A stretch of DNA of 64,000 nt from Paraescarpia echinospica. Lineage: Eukaryota; Annelida; Polychaeta; Sabellida; Siboglinidae. Position numbers and translations under genes: made by a program. Below the pieces are notes generated by a model, which saw only the letters and a program-made list of their open reading frames with translations, did not search any database and was not told the DNA's origin. Numbering within the stretch: position 1 is the first letter of the stretch; every line of letters begins with the position of its first letter. The stretch lies in contig CM034541.1 in NCBI GenBank assembly GCA_020002185.1, positions 54,409,526 to 54,473,525 on the forward strand, in the 5' to 3' direction. Shown piece by piece: positions 28,137 through 38,654 of the stretch.

Positions 28137-30703
28137 TCACATCCTCCGCTTCTGGGTGCTGATGTAGAGAACTGAAATGCACAAAGAGACATCTAGAGCA
28201 CTGACATGGTCCCTTACCAGGGGCCTAGCCAGAGACCTGTCTGCCTGTCTTCAAGACAGGCAGATGACTGGCCAAGAAGGGTAATTACAACTGATAAGAC
28301 AGGTGGAATTTAGAGGGGCCAGCTGGTCACTAGATTAACTAATAATTCCAAGTCTAGGGGTCCAAATTAATGGTCATAATTGGCACAACTGGCAGTGAAA
28401 CAAATCAGTATTAATTCAATAAACGGTTCAAATGACATTGATTTGTCATAGAAACCTCTAAACTGATCAATAATGGCTGTGACTTATGTGACTGGTTTCC
28501 TTGGAAGCCGTTCGCATGCTAAAAGGCACACTTTTGTTTAATTCAAAACTGGCAAAACATTATTTCTGGCTAATGGCCTGTCCCTTACCTCTGCTTTATT
28601 TTTGAATTTTCTCCTGACTTCACATTCACTATGAATCAAATGTATACATTTAATACATAACCAAGATTGTTTCCTCTAGAATGATGGAATAGACCAGACA
28701 ATGAATTTGGTTTGCAGAGATTATTGTCTAGTTCAATGAAAGAAACTGACAAATACTGGAATAAAAATGCCAAGATTTTCATTGTTGTGATAATTATGGG
28801 TGCACGGGCACAACTACCACACAGCTCTTATCAGAAGACTAGTGAATAAAATAAATTTATTGAATTGCCTGTCCAAAATTTTATTGATTTACTTTCTCGG
28901 AGGAACTGTTTAAATATCACTGGAAGGTTGTAAGTAATGATTGGAACAGTGGTGTATTTACGTTGGGTGACTCTATCTGGCAATTGTTCCTCCTATACAT
29001 ATATATAATTATAACCTTTCCAAAATCCACCATTCAATTTATTAATATTATTTGAATTTATTATGTTAGTATTAATCTTTCCACCTGTAACAGCTGCTAA
29101 GGAAATCTGAGAAGTCTGTTAATTTTATCCAATGTCTTAATATTGAGACATTTGATTTCCAACGTGAATTTTTTTTTTTATTAATCTTATTATAAATTGT
29201 TTAATTAATAAGATTCTTATTCAAAATAATATTTCATGTTATACAATATAACAATAGAACATAGGTAGAATGTTTTATTTTTTTTAAATTGTGTTAAACC
29301 TAACATTCTGTTGTTTTGTCGAGTTGTCCCAAATAATAATGATACATTGAGAAGATTTCTACCAGTGGCAATTTCTTCCCAAGCATGTTTGCTTTATAAG
29401 ATTGCATCCTGTGAAAACAACATGTTAACATTTAGTGAAACTTCAATCGCTGCTCTAGAGTACACAGTGGAGTATTTTCAAAGTAGTAAATGTTTACTCA
29501 TCTATTTGTGAAAAAAGTTGCTGATGTTTCCTGAGGAATTTTATTATGGTAATAGTGGTGTTATAAATTATATCAGTTAAGTACATTTTATGTGGTGGTC
29601 TCATTAAAAGTCATTATTAACAGAACAACAGTACAACGTAACATGTAAGTAAGACCACAGCTAAAGTATCCAAATGTGTCTGAATTGAGTGAATTCTAAG
29701 AAAAATCAACACATATTTGTAAACCCACCATTGTTGCCTCTGATGAATGCGTCTCCGTACTTGTTCTTCAGCTGTCCGTTGACATATTCCTCTGTCTGCT
29801 CCAGAGCTATGTTCATGTAACCGTCGAGACATGCCAGCACACCTGGTCAACACCAACACAGACACATACAACTCAACAAGCCAGCACACCTGGTCGACAC
29901 CAACACAGACACATACAACTCAACAAGCCAGCACACCTGGTCAACACCAACACAGACACATACAACTCAACAAGCCAGCACACCTGGTCGACACCAACAC
30001 AGACACATACAACTCAACAAGCCAGCACACCTGGTCAACACCAACACAGACACATACAACTCAACAAGCCAGCACACCTGGTCAACACCAACACAGACAC
30101 ATACAACTCAACATGCCAGCACACCTGGTCAACACCAACACATTCAACTCAAAACCTGGTCAACACCAACAGTTACATCCAACTGAAAACCTGGTCGACA
30201 CCAACACTGTCACATCCAGCGCAACACAAATACCAACACTACTATGAACACAAATGGTTGGAATGGTGGCCAAAACAGCCCTACTGCTGAACACTGTATT
30301 AAACTAACTGAACTAAAACCATTATCTAAGTTCAGTCATATCATATTAAAAATATGTTCTACCTCTTTTAATAAATAATATAATTAAAAAACACTAATGA
30401 ATATATAAAAAGTAGTGTCACTCATTTTAAAGTAATTCCAATCATAACTGTGACTTATTATATCACATAGTTACAAATACCCACATTTACTGTACTAAAC
30501 TCATTATAACCACTAATTACTGTTGTGATTATATAAACATTAACACAGTCATGATTCTATTTCCCAGAAATTACGTTGAATACATCATGAACATATCTTC
30601 ATTGTCACCTACCTCTGTAATCAACGCCGGAGTTCAACTTGACAACAACCGGCCGACCAATGATCTGCTTGAGGAAGTCACTCGGTGTCTGCTTCCGACT
30701 CAT
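28137..30703 (-). CDS. LSM6: U6 snRNA-associated Sm-like protein LSM6 (three coding exons)
   Basis: Exons are 30703-30613 (91 nt), 29842-29729 (114 nt) and 28171-28137 (35 nt). They sum to 240 nt, giving 79 residues and TGA. Splice sites are canonical (CAGAG|GTAGGT; GACCAG|GTGTG; AATG|GTGGGT; TTTCAG|TTCTC) and phases agree. The protein starts MSRKQTPSDFLKQIIGRPVV with Sm motif 1 (KLNSGVDYRGVLACLDGYMN), then EQTEEYVNGQLKNKYGDAFI and Sm motif 2 (IRGNNVLYISTQKRRM). It is nearly identical to vertebrate LSM6 and has the normal length. LSM6 is part of the LSM1-7 (mRNA decay) and LSM2-8 (U6 snRNP) rings. Minisatellites occupy intron 1 next to exon 2 and the DNA immediately upstream of the ATG. Confidence 0.97.
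28172..29728 (-). other. LSM6 intron 2
   Basis: A 1.56-kb AT-rich intron with no recognisable gene. A short inverted duplication gacctgtctgcctgtcttcaagacaggcag lies at 28232-28263, shown here only as a CTGCCTGTCTT hairpin. Confidence 0.7.
29834..30235. repeat. 47-bp minisatellite at the intron 1/exon 2 border of LSM6
   Basis: Copies start at 29834, 29881, 29928, 29975, 30022, 30069 and 30116 (exact 47-bp spacing), followed by degenerate copies to about 30235. The first copy overlaps the first 9 nt of exon 2 and its acceptor, so every unit contains a copy of the 3' splice site on the minus strand. Open frames across it are repeat artefacts. Confidence 0.93.
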
Positions 30704-30706
30704 GCT

Positions 30707-31168
30707 ACAATAGACACGTCACACATCATCGCAACAATAGACATGTCACACATCATCGCAACAATAGACACGTCACACATCATCGCAACAATAGACACGT
30801 CACACATCATCGCAACAACAGACACGTCACACATCATCGCAACAACAGACACGTCACACATCATCGCAACAACAGACACGTCACACATCATCGCAACAAT
30901 AGACACGTCACACATCATCGCAACAATAGACACGTCACACATCATCGCAACAACAGACACGTCACACATCATCGCAACAACAGACACGTCACACATCATC
31001 GCAACAACAGACACGTCACACATCATCGCAACAACAGACACGTCACACATCATCGCAACAACAGACACGTCACACATCATCGCAACAATAGACACGTCAC
31101 ACATCATCGCAACAATAGACACGTCACACATCATCGCAACAATAGACACGTCACACATCATCGCAACA
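30707..31168. repeat. 27-bp minisatellite immediately upstream of the LSM6 start codon
   Basis: About 17 units of acaatagacacgtcacacat plus catcgca, with A/C variants at one position. The array begins 4 bp from the ATG. On the LSM6 strand each unit carries TGACGTGT. All three frames stay open for 150 or more codons on both strands only because 27 is a multiple of three. Confidence 0.95.
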
Positions 31169-31537
31169 AAGAACATGTTTTACTCGAGGGATTTGTGCAA
31201 TAGGAGGGAATTAATTTATTAAAAGCATGTCTGGGGTCAGTAACATTTATTTTTTATTTTTCGTACGCTGATGGAGGTATTGGTGACAATCAAAGAGTGG
31301 TTATTCTCAACAATCAATAACTTAGACACTAAGACATGTACAGAGGATGTTTATAAGCAACAAACCCATTCATTTCGTCTGGTAAGATACGAATCGTAGT
31401 TTTCACTTATTGCGCCGGAATACGTATTTACTATTTAGTCTTTTTACTAATTTTAAAGTAATAAATATTACAAAATAAAGTTTAGTTTGACGTTAAGGAA
31501 AATTTAGCTTTTGTTTTTGTCACTCATAAACCGCATG
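31169..31537. other. No gene seen; LSM6 upstream flank
   Basis: AT-rich unique DNA between the minisatellite and the MULE-like element. AACCGCATG (31529-31537) is the left target-site copy of that element. Confidence 0.4.
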
Positions 31538-33796
31538 GGTGTCAGGACTGCTCGGCCCGAGACAACTCGGACCCCGCTTAGAGCTCGGTCCCCGGGTTTG
31601 GACCGATTAGGGTTTTGCCAAATTGTACCTGTTGTGTAGGTTATCGATTGTTATGATGGAGATATCGTTCTTTGCTTTAAAGGTGACATGGTCATAACAT
31701 TTATATTTAACCACATTATGCAGAATCACATAGATTATGTTCAATATATTTATTTACAATGTTGGATACAACATCAATAGCATAACTTTATCATATTGTT
31801 TTATTATTTATTAATAATAATGATACACACAACTGACAGAATTGTGCAAGCCAACCATTCACTGGTTTTACTGGCTCTGTCTCTGCCATTAAGTGATTAA
31901 TGTGTGAAAGGACACAACTGTTTCACTGGCTTGCCAGCTGCTCGGTCATTGTTTCATTGACCTTCGAAGCCAGGAATTTATAACCGACTGATTTTTTCAC
32001 ACTCAATAACAGTGTAAATCCGTTGTCTGTATGATTGTAGTTGGGACATCCACAAGGGACAATATCAATATACATCATGCAGACACTTATAATAAGGATT
32101 ACGATTATGATCGAGTATGAGAACTTGGTATTTTGAACAACTTTATTGTGTACAACTGAATATAAAAGTTGATGATTAAGCACGAATATGACGAGCCTAT
32201 ATTACATTATATGCGTATGTAGGCCTATGTCATAAATTCTGTATCTTGGACAAAATACAGCCAATAAGCCATGCACTGCTGCCAATTAAAATTGTATTTA
32301 TTTCACATGAAAGAACATTTTAAAACATTTTCCTCTAATAACTATAATCGACCTAGTGTATGTACCTTAACGTTTCCCTATTAGACGGCTTGAACCTCGA
32401 GTGCTAAACTTTCAAGGATTAATCAACGACCCCTAGAGTAGGACGTAAACCTATATATTTTTTAAATACCCAATATATCTCAAGACACCCTTATTGGGTA
32501 ATTCAGTTCGTTCCTAAACAGTTCTGAACGTAAAACGTAATGTGTACATAATACGTAAAATGTACTGAGCGCGTAATACATAAAACATACCATAACAATC
32601 ACAGGAACCATGCGCATGCGACAAAAACTTTGTGAAAACGGCCCCTGCTTCATAGATTTGGCAAAATGGAGTAAAGGCAGCAGACACAGTAATGCTTATG
32701 ACTACCCTCATGCCAATAGCATAGCAATATGAATATCATTTGACAATTCTACACTATCACGGTCGAACAGGGCCTACTGATGGACGTGAACTTCATATTC
32801 TCTCCGACCATCGACATTTTGAACAAATAAAGAATATCTGTGAACACATTATGGCATTTATGCAATGATGCTGAGTGTTTTCCAACATTTGGTAAATATT
32901 ACTTTTGCGACTCTCTTCTACCAAGGCATCCCGTCAGGTGACAGACATTTCTGCTAGTGTTCAATAACGTGTGATCTGTGAGGTCAATAATCAAGGTACA
33001 CATTGTAGTAATTAAAATTCCTCATTCTACCTACTGTAATGGTATGAGTGATGTTCAATATTTTTCAAACGTATTTAGAAGATTACACAATAAACACGTA
33101 ATACATCGATCTAGATAATATAATTTAGGAGATACTATTAAGGGGTCTAAACTTTATACGAAGGACTGCATTATATTAAAAGGGTGATTTGTGTGGTCAA
33201 CTAGTCTTACTGCAAGAGGCTTACTACAAAGTTTTGAACATGGCTTCTACAAAGGTGACACTCAAGATCTGCTCATTAACCATCGACTCTGAGTGTTTGT
33301 TGTTCATGGACTTGTCATCAAAGGGAAGCCATTTTAGTTAGATACTGCTGAAGTCCAATGCTTTGTTTATCGCAAACTGATCAAAGACCATTCACCTATG
33401 TCTAAGTTCAATCGTTGTTCTTAAAACAAGCAATAGCCCATTATTAGTTATTTATATTTAACATACTTACTCATCTGTTAACTGTATTAATAATTGAATT
33501 ATGTGTGCTATTAGTCAGTTGAACTAGGTAATGTCCAATTTTGAGTTACATGTTGGTCACATATATACAATTGTTTGGGCCGATTTCACCAGAGTTGTGG
33601 GCTGAATTCACTGTGGGCCGAATTCATCTGTCTCTAGACTAGTCGCCGTCATATAATTTTCCTCAAAGACGGAGGGAATTCAACTGTCTCTAGCCACCGT
33701 CATATCATTTTTCATCGAGCCGATCTGTCTCTAAGCGGGGGCCAAATTGTCTCAGGATGGGGGCCAAGTTGTCCGTGGGCCAAGTAGTCTAGCATT
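31538..33796. mobile_element. MULE-like non-autonomous transposon A
   Basis: The left end reads GTCAGGACTGCTCGGCCC, then GAGACAACTCGGACCCCGC and TTAGAG. The complement of the right end reads GCTAGACTACTTGGCCC, GGACAACTTGGCCCCC and CCCCGCTTAGAGAC. Both ends therefore carry inverted, internally repeated GACAACT-GG motifs. Flanks are AACCGCATG (31529-31537) and CACCGCATG (33797-33805), matching at 8 of 9, the duplication size of MULEs. The 2.2-kb interior has no coding content that I can recognise. Confidence 0.55.
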
Positions 33797-34079
33797 CACC
33801 GCATGGGATCCAGGAAAAAATCCTCTCTGGACAGAATCCCCTCAGACAAAATCCCTCCAGACAGAATCCCCTCAGACAAAATCCCCTTAATTAACTCCGA
33901 GGGGGTTGGAATGTATATTGTGTAACAAAAAACAATTTGGGTGAACACATAAATGCATTTTGAACAAATGCAAATGATTGTATAGAGCAAAACCTGACCA
34001 CACAAAGAATCACAGACATCAGCATCAATAAAAATATAGTTCATTTCCATCTGATACAGTGTCCAACACCCTTCAGGGT

Positions 34080-34838
34080 GTCCGCCACAGACTTGTTCCC
34101 ACTCTGTATGGCAGAGCAGAGATTCTGGGGCCTACCAGGTTAGTCTGGAGCTGTGAAGTGTGGCAGCATACACACACTTGGCTGGAGGTTGGCTGTCATG
34201 AAGAAGCATACTAGCCACCAGAGATTGATCCTTGCGGATTGAGTCTGTAGCACGCCAAACAGTGGGGTAAGCACGACCAACAAGTTGGATGGAGGCATCG
34301 TTTCACCACCCTTCACATACAGTGTTGGTGCGGGATCCCCCATCAAGTGTTGTGTCATGCACATTCCAGAGAGGTGGTGGGAAGGATGGTGGCAAACGCA
34401 TCCGCATGGGTGCAACAGTTCCATCTGGGCGTGGTGGTAGCTGTATGCTGCGATATACTCCTGTGAAGTAGGTGTTGTCAAAGTAGTTGACAAGTGGCTC
34501 AAGTCTATCAGGGGGGCTGTACTAGAAGAATCTGCCAGTATCTGAGTTGGTGTACCTCAGGATGTAGCAGCCTGGTCTTTCATCATGGCACGGAGCCTAG
34601 TGGCTGAGATTGCATCTGGATTGGCACCGTGACTGTGTGCTAAATGTCCGATAACTGTCTGGATCTCTGGATCAGTGATAACTGCTCCTTTACAGCCGAG
34701 ACCTCGTTTGGTCGACTTGGACTTGTTCTTCTGGGTGTACATATGCCCATCTAGTAGTACCTTGAGGCCGCCCTTCTGGCTCTGTATGACTTCCATGGTT
34801 GAAGACTGATCTTGGACTGAGTGGATAATGATGCCCAT
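34080..34838 (-). pseudogene. FLYWCH/MULE-type transposase fragments
   Basis: From 34838 leftward, 93 codons include MEVIQSQKGGLKVLLDGHMY and then a Cys with a downstream HSHG and RLRAMMKDQAATS, the pattern of a partial FLYWCH zinc-finger leader. From 34500 leftward in other frames come YFTGVYRSIQ, LWNVHDTT and a degenerate RTN-VEGW site, which matches the C-terminal part of the same protein family, also seen at 59560-59935. The middle (catalytic) part is missing. Confidence 0.55.
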
Positions 34839-34856
34839 GCTGTTTCCCCTATTTAA

Positions 34857-35708
34857 ACAGGTCCCAGATGGCCCATAGCAATTGACATTAAGATTTTGAA
34901 TCCACTGGCCAAGGGGGCCAGTACATTTGAAAAGTTAGTGGCCCGCCTGTGAAAGTTACTGGCCCGGATTTTGTGTTACCATCAAAAATACGCTGATACT
35001 GAGGTGCAAAACATTATTAGTCTTTATTTACCAAAAAAATTGTTATAAGTTACTATACACATACTGATTGTTCAAAGTTAGATGTCCAAAGCTAATAATA
35101 TTGTAATATTGTTCAGATGCATATATATACAGTATTTGCCAAGTTTAACTAAAGCTAGTTAGTCAGTATAGTTGAGTTGACGCTGTTTTCATGTACAGGT
35201 TCAAGGCATTGGACTATTCCACAGATCATTCCACAGTTCATTTGATTTAAGCTGTATTCCTTTCATATATTTAGAGAAGAAAAAGCAGGCCTAATTCTAA
35301 AGTCGAGGCAGCTTCCAACCACTGTACAAAGTGTGTCCAAGGGATGCGACAGAATTGTAAAATGGCGTCTCGTCATAAAAACCTGCGCTGCCGGTGGTTA
35401 GAAAATTTATTCAATGGCTTTGCATGCCGTCGTCCGCATAATAGGTGTTGGAGTTTGGACTCATTATTAATCAGAATTAATATCTACGTTATGTTTACAA
35501 TGTCCTATAACTGAATCGGGTCTAAGAATTCTGGCGAACTGCATCTGATCCCCGATGCGGTCATGCCGTGACTACTGCTTCGTCTCAGTGGTGTTCGAGA
35601 ACCGGAAACCAGTGGCCCTTCGGGCCAGTAAAATATAAGAACTGGTGGCCCGACAGCTTCAAAAAAGGAGCCGGGGCATCGGGCCAGTGTTAATGTCGAG
35701 GCCTGTAA
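34857..35708. mobile_element. hAT-like non-autonomous element with GACATTAA/CACTGGCC ends
   Basis: The complement of the right end reads CAGGCCTCGACATTAACACT then GGCCCG. The left end has GACATTAA and CCACTGGCC with small insertions. Scattered GGCCCG/GGCCAGT words sit near both ends. It lies inside MULE-like element B. No clear 8-bp duplication survives. Confidence 0.45.
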
Positions 35709-37023
35709 TGGCTTCAGTTATAATTGATTTAGCAAATCTGAGGTTTTCACCATTAATAACAGTTTCAGAGTAATACATTAAAACTGTGAAAACTGTTTTG
35801 AGAAAGTTTGAAAAGTAACTGAAGTTATAGTTTTGAATATTAATTTGTATTATGATATTGAAAAATCTAAAATTGTGATTATTATTAAAATAGTGTTGGC
35901 AAATGTGTTCCCTTAGGTAGATACTGGCATATCCGCCTGGGGCGCCACCATTGCAAAGCCAACGGGAACGCGGCCATTTTGTGCAACCATCCAAAGTAAC
36001 ACCTCCAGCAACTGAATTTTGTTTTGTACAACTCTGCTATGTAGCGCCACTGTTATTCCCATTCATGTGAAATCAAAATAGTTCCGCCCGATAATCATGT
36101 AAGTTTCAACAAATGTCAGCCTTTGTAAGACCAATCGTTACTCAAGTTTTATATCAAAAGCCAAAATTTGATGCTAATAAGCCAATAAAGGCATTTTTAA
36201 TGTTTTCTTCCTGGATTGAAAAACCTTATTATCGTAAATTAAAGTGCGAAGTCATACGTTGGCCCGCAAAATGGGTATGTCTACAAAATTATGGCGGCCG
36301 TAAGGGGGCACTGCAGCAGTTGCAAGTGCGATCTGGAATTGATGTCTATAACTTATTAAACAACTGTAAATATTATGTTAATTGCCCACAAAGTTACTGT
36401 GGCAACTCAGTATTGCCCACGCATATAGCTATTTCTGGTTTCCATGGCAATCGTACATTATCCAATTACAAGTGAAATGTTTAATTTATTTAAGCTATTA
36501 ATGTAAAGCCATGCAGTCACAGGTTCACATATCAAATGACACTTATACAGCTGGAGTTACTGTAATAAAATGAGATTTGTTTCATTATACTGAAAAGTGT
36601 GGCCACATAATTGTTTCCATGGAAACCAAAATTCTGCACGATAACATTTTTTTCTTAAGTTTTGATATGCTGAGGTGACTGGTCACCCTAAAAATCCCAT
36701 AGATAACAAGTTTTACTTAAATCTGATTATGCATAAAGAAAATAATTAAGAATGTTGTCAGAATTGGTGCTTAAATTATGCAGTATTAGCAAAGTAACCG
36801 GTAAAATGAAAAGGACGAATAGTAAATATCTTTAAAATGTAATATATCCCTTAAAATTAAGTTAAACTTCAAATGGCATTATGTTTGGAATTCAAAACCC
36901 TATCATTAGATACTTAGAGAGAATTAATGTGGGAATTATTAAATATTTAGGTAGGTCCCTATCTTAGGTATTTAAAAAAAAAATTCCGGGTAGGCATGTA
37001 TGATGATATTTAAAGCATACCTG

Positions 37024-38153
37024 GGGCCGAGTACATCTTCATGAGTACAAATACTTTGACGATGGATAAGTACGAGTATATTGCTAAAAGCTGAGTACAA
37101 GTATGAGTACATTCTCACGAGTACGAGTAAAAGTATGAAACATAAAAAAATATTAATATTAAATAATAATGAATTTTTTTATTATTAATTAATCTAATTT
37201 ATATAACTCAGCACAAGTGAATATGCAATGGCAGTTGATCATTTTTATGAGAAAAACTAAAAAAATTCTTTATTTCATCAACAATGAAATTCACTTCGTT
37301 TTGCATTCATTTCAGTGGCATCCTATGATCTTGTCATCTATTTGTCATTGCACTGAATGAACATGAGTTTTTGAAAGGTGGAGTCTTAGGCTGCACCGTT
37401 CAGGGCGGAATACTTTCTCAGCTATGCTAAATACCCTTTCAACTTGGGCTGATGAGGCTGGAATGGTGAGATGGGAGGGACCAACTGAGCCAGAGTTGGA
37501 AAATTTTGCGTTGACCCTTCCAGAACTGCAGTGGGTCACTGTGATGATCTGTACATGGCTGACTGAGGTATTCATTCACCTCTACAATCTGCTGATATTA
37601 GAAGTTTGCAACTTTATATTTTCTGATCGTAGACTACTGGTTGTTGAGAGGGTTAGCACATGTCCACATAACAGGCTCAAAATCCCTTTGGACTTTTGAG
37701 CTAGGCTGCTGGCTTGGGATTATACTAGTGTAGGAGGCAGTCTGACTTGAGCCACCTTACTTCTACAGAGGAAGACTGGCAGTTCTTGTTCTTAGCAGTT
37801 AGCACTGTCAGCCAGTGACAAATGGCATGGTCTCCAGACTACATCATAGGCATTTCCTGTCTAACTGGTGGGTTAACTGCTAATTGGCTCTTTATGGACA
37901 TCCTGGTGGCTTAATTAAACAAACAGATTTATGGCCTGAACTAATAGCCTACAATTTATTGTTTGCTTAACAGGGTGTTTCTGACTGGGAAAAGATGCTG
38001 CCTGTTTTAAACAAAAATAGTCGAACATTTAAATATTTCAGGAAAGTTTCATTTTATAACCAAATGAATTTATTTTCCCAGTACATAATGAGAAAGTAAT
38101 CGGATGTACTCGTAAAATCTGAATACAATGAGTACAAATACGAGTCCATGACC
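37024..38153. mobile_element. hAT-like element remnant with GAGTAC subterminal repeats
   Basis: GAGTAC-A words cluster at 37025-37130 and, inverted and direct, at 38100-38150, bracketing a hAT transposase C-terminus (37345-37500, minus strand). The exact ends are not resolved. Confidence 0.4.
37345..37500 (-). pseudogene. hAT transposase C-terminal (dimerisation) fragment
   Basis: The minus strand encodes LTIPASSAQVERVFSIAEKV followed by FRPERCSLR, the well-known hAT C-terminal motif. The downstream residues are shifted. No N-terminal BED finger or catalytic region is present nearby. Confidence 0.8.
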
Positions 38154-38190
38154 CATCATTTTTTGTCCGAGGAGATCCTGTCCGGTTACC

Positions 38191-38654
38191 CACCGCATGT
38201 CACCATAAAACACTACATTATCGCTCAGTAAACCATTTTTTAGTAATACCGCTGGTTATAAGAGTACTATCTGAACATATCCACATCTTTGTTATTCCGT
38301 ACCTATGTGTTCGTATGTATGATGTTGTCTTTGCGCAGTAATATAATTATATACTACCAAAATGTTCGGAATCATAAAACGCCGCGAATGCGAACACGCT
38401 GACCTACTTTTTAATAATCTCGAAACCCCATAGTGCTAATTCATAATTTACTAATGCAATGCAGTATCTAATATAAGAGAGAGACTTGCTAATAAATATG
38501 TACGGAGACAGATAACTAAGGTCATTGTTAGTTATGTCGTGTCTGACTAACCGTGTTTTGCATTTAATGTCATGTGAACAGAGAACGAGATGTGGGTTGA
38601 ACTTGTTACTGTAGGTTGTAAACATGTGATGTTCTGGGTGATTCTTGCGTAGTT
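38191..38654. other. HSCB upstream region
   Basis: It starts with the right CACCGCATG copy of element B. No TATA box or other gene is evident. Confidence 0.4.

Larger units (their letters stand above)
33806..38190. mobile_element. MULE-like transposon B (4,385 bp) with nested hAT remnants
   Basis: It is flanked by perfect 9-bp CACCGCATG copies (33797-33805 and 38191-38199). The left end has repeated CTGGACAGAATCCCCTCAGA motifs, and the complement of the right end has CCGGACAGGATCTCCTCGGA. A broken FLYWCH/MULE-type transposase lies inside on the minus strand (34080-34838). hAT-like pieces lie at 34857-35708 and 37024-38153, inserted later. The remaining DNA (35709-37023) shows no gene; a 120-codon plus-strand frame at 36113-36475 has no recognisable domain. 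Confidence 0.7.

Noticed and set aside
29831..30247. 138-codon plus-strand frame
   Set aside because: Translation of the 47-bp minisatellite, antisense to LSM6.
30551..31222. Frames of 158-223 codons on both strands
   Set aside because: Produced by the 27-bp minisatellite, whose length is divisible by three.
36113..36475. 120-codon plus-strand frame
   Set aside because: No recognisable domain, AT-rich surroundings inside a transposon; kept as unexplained but not called a gene.
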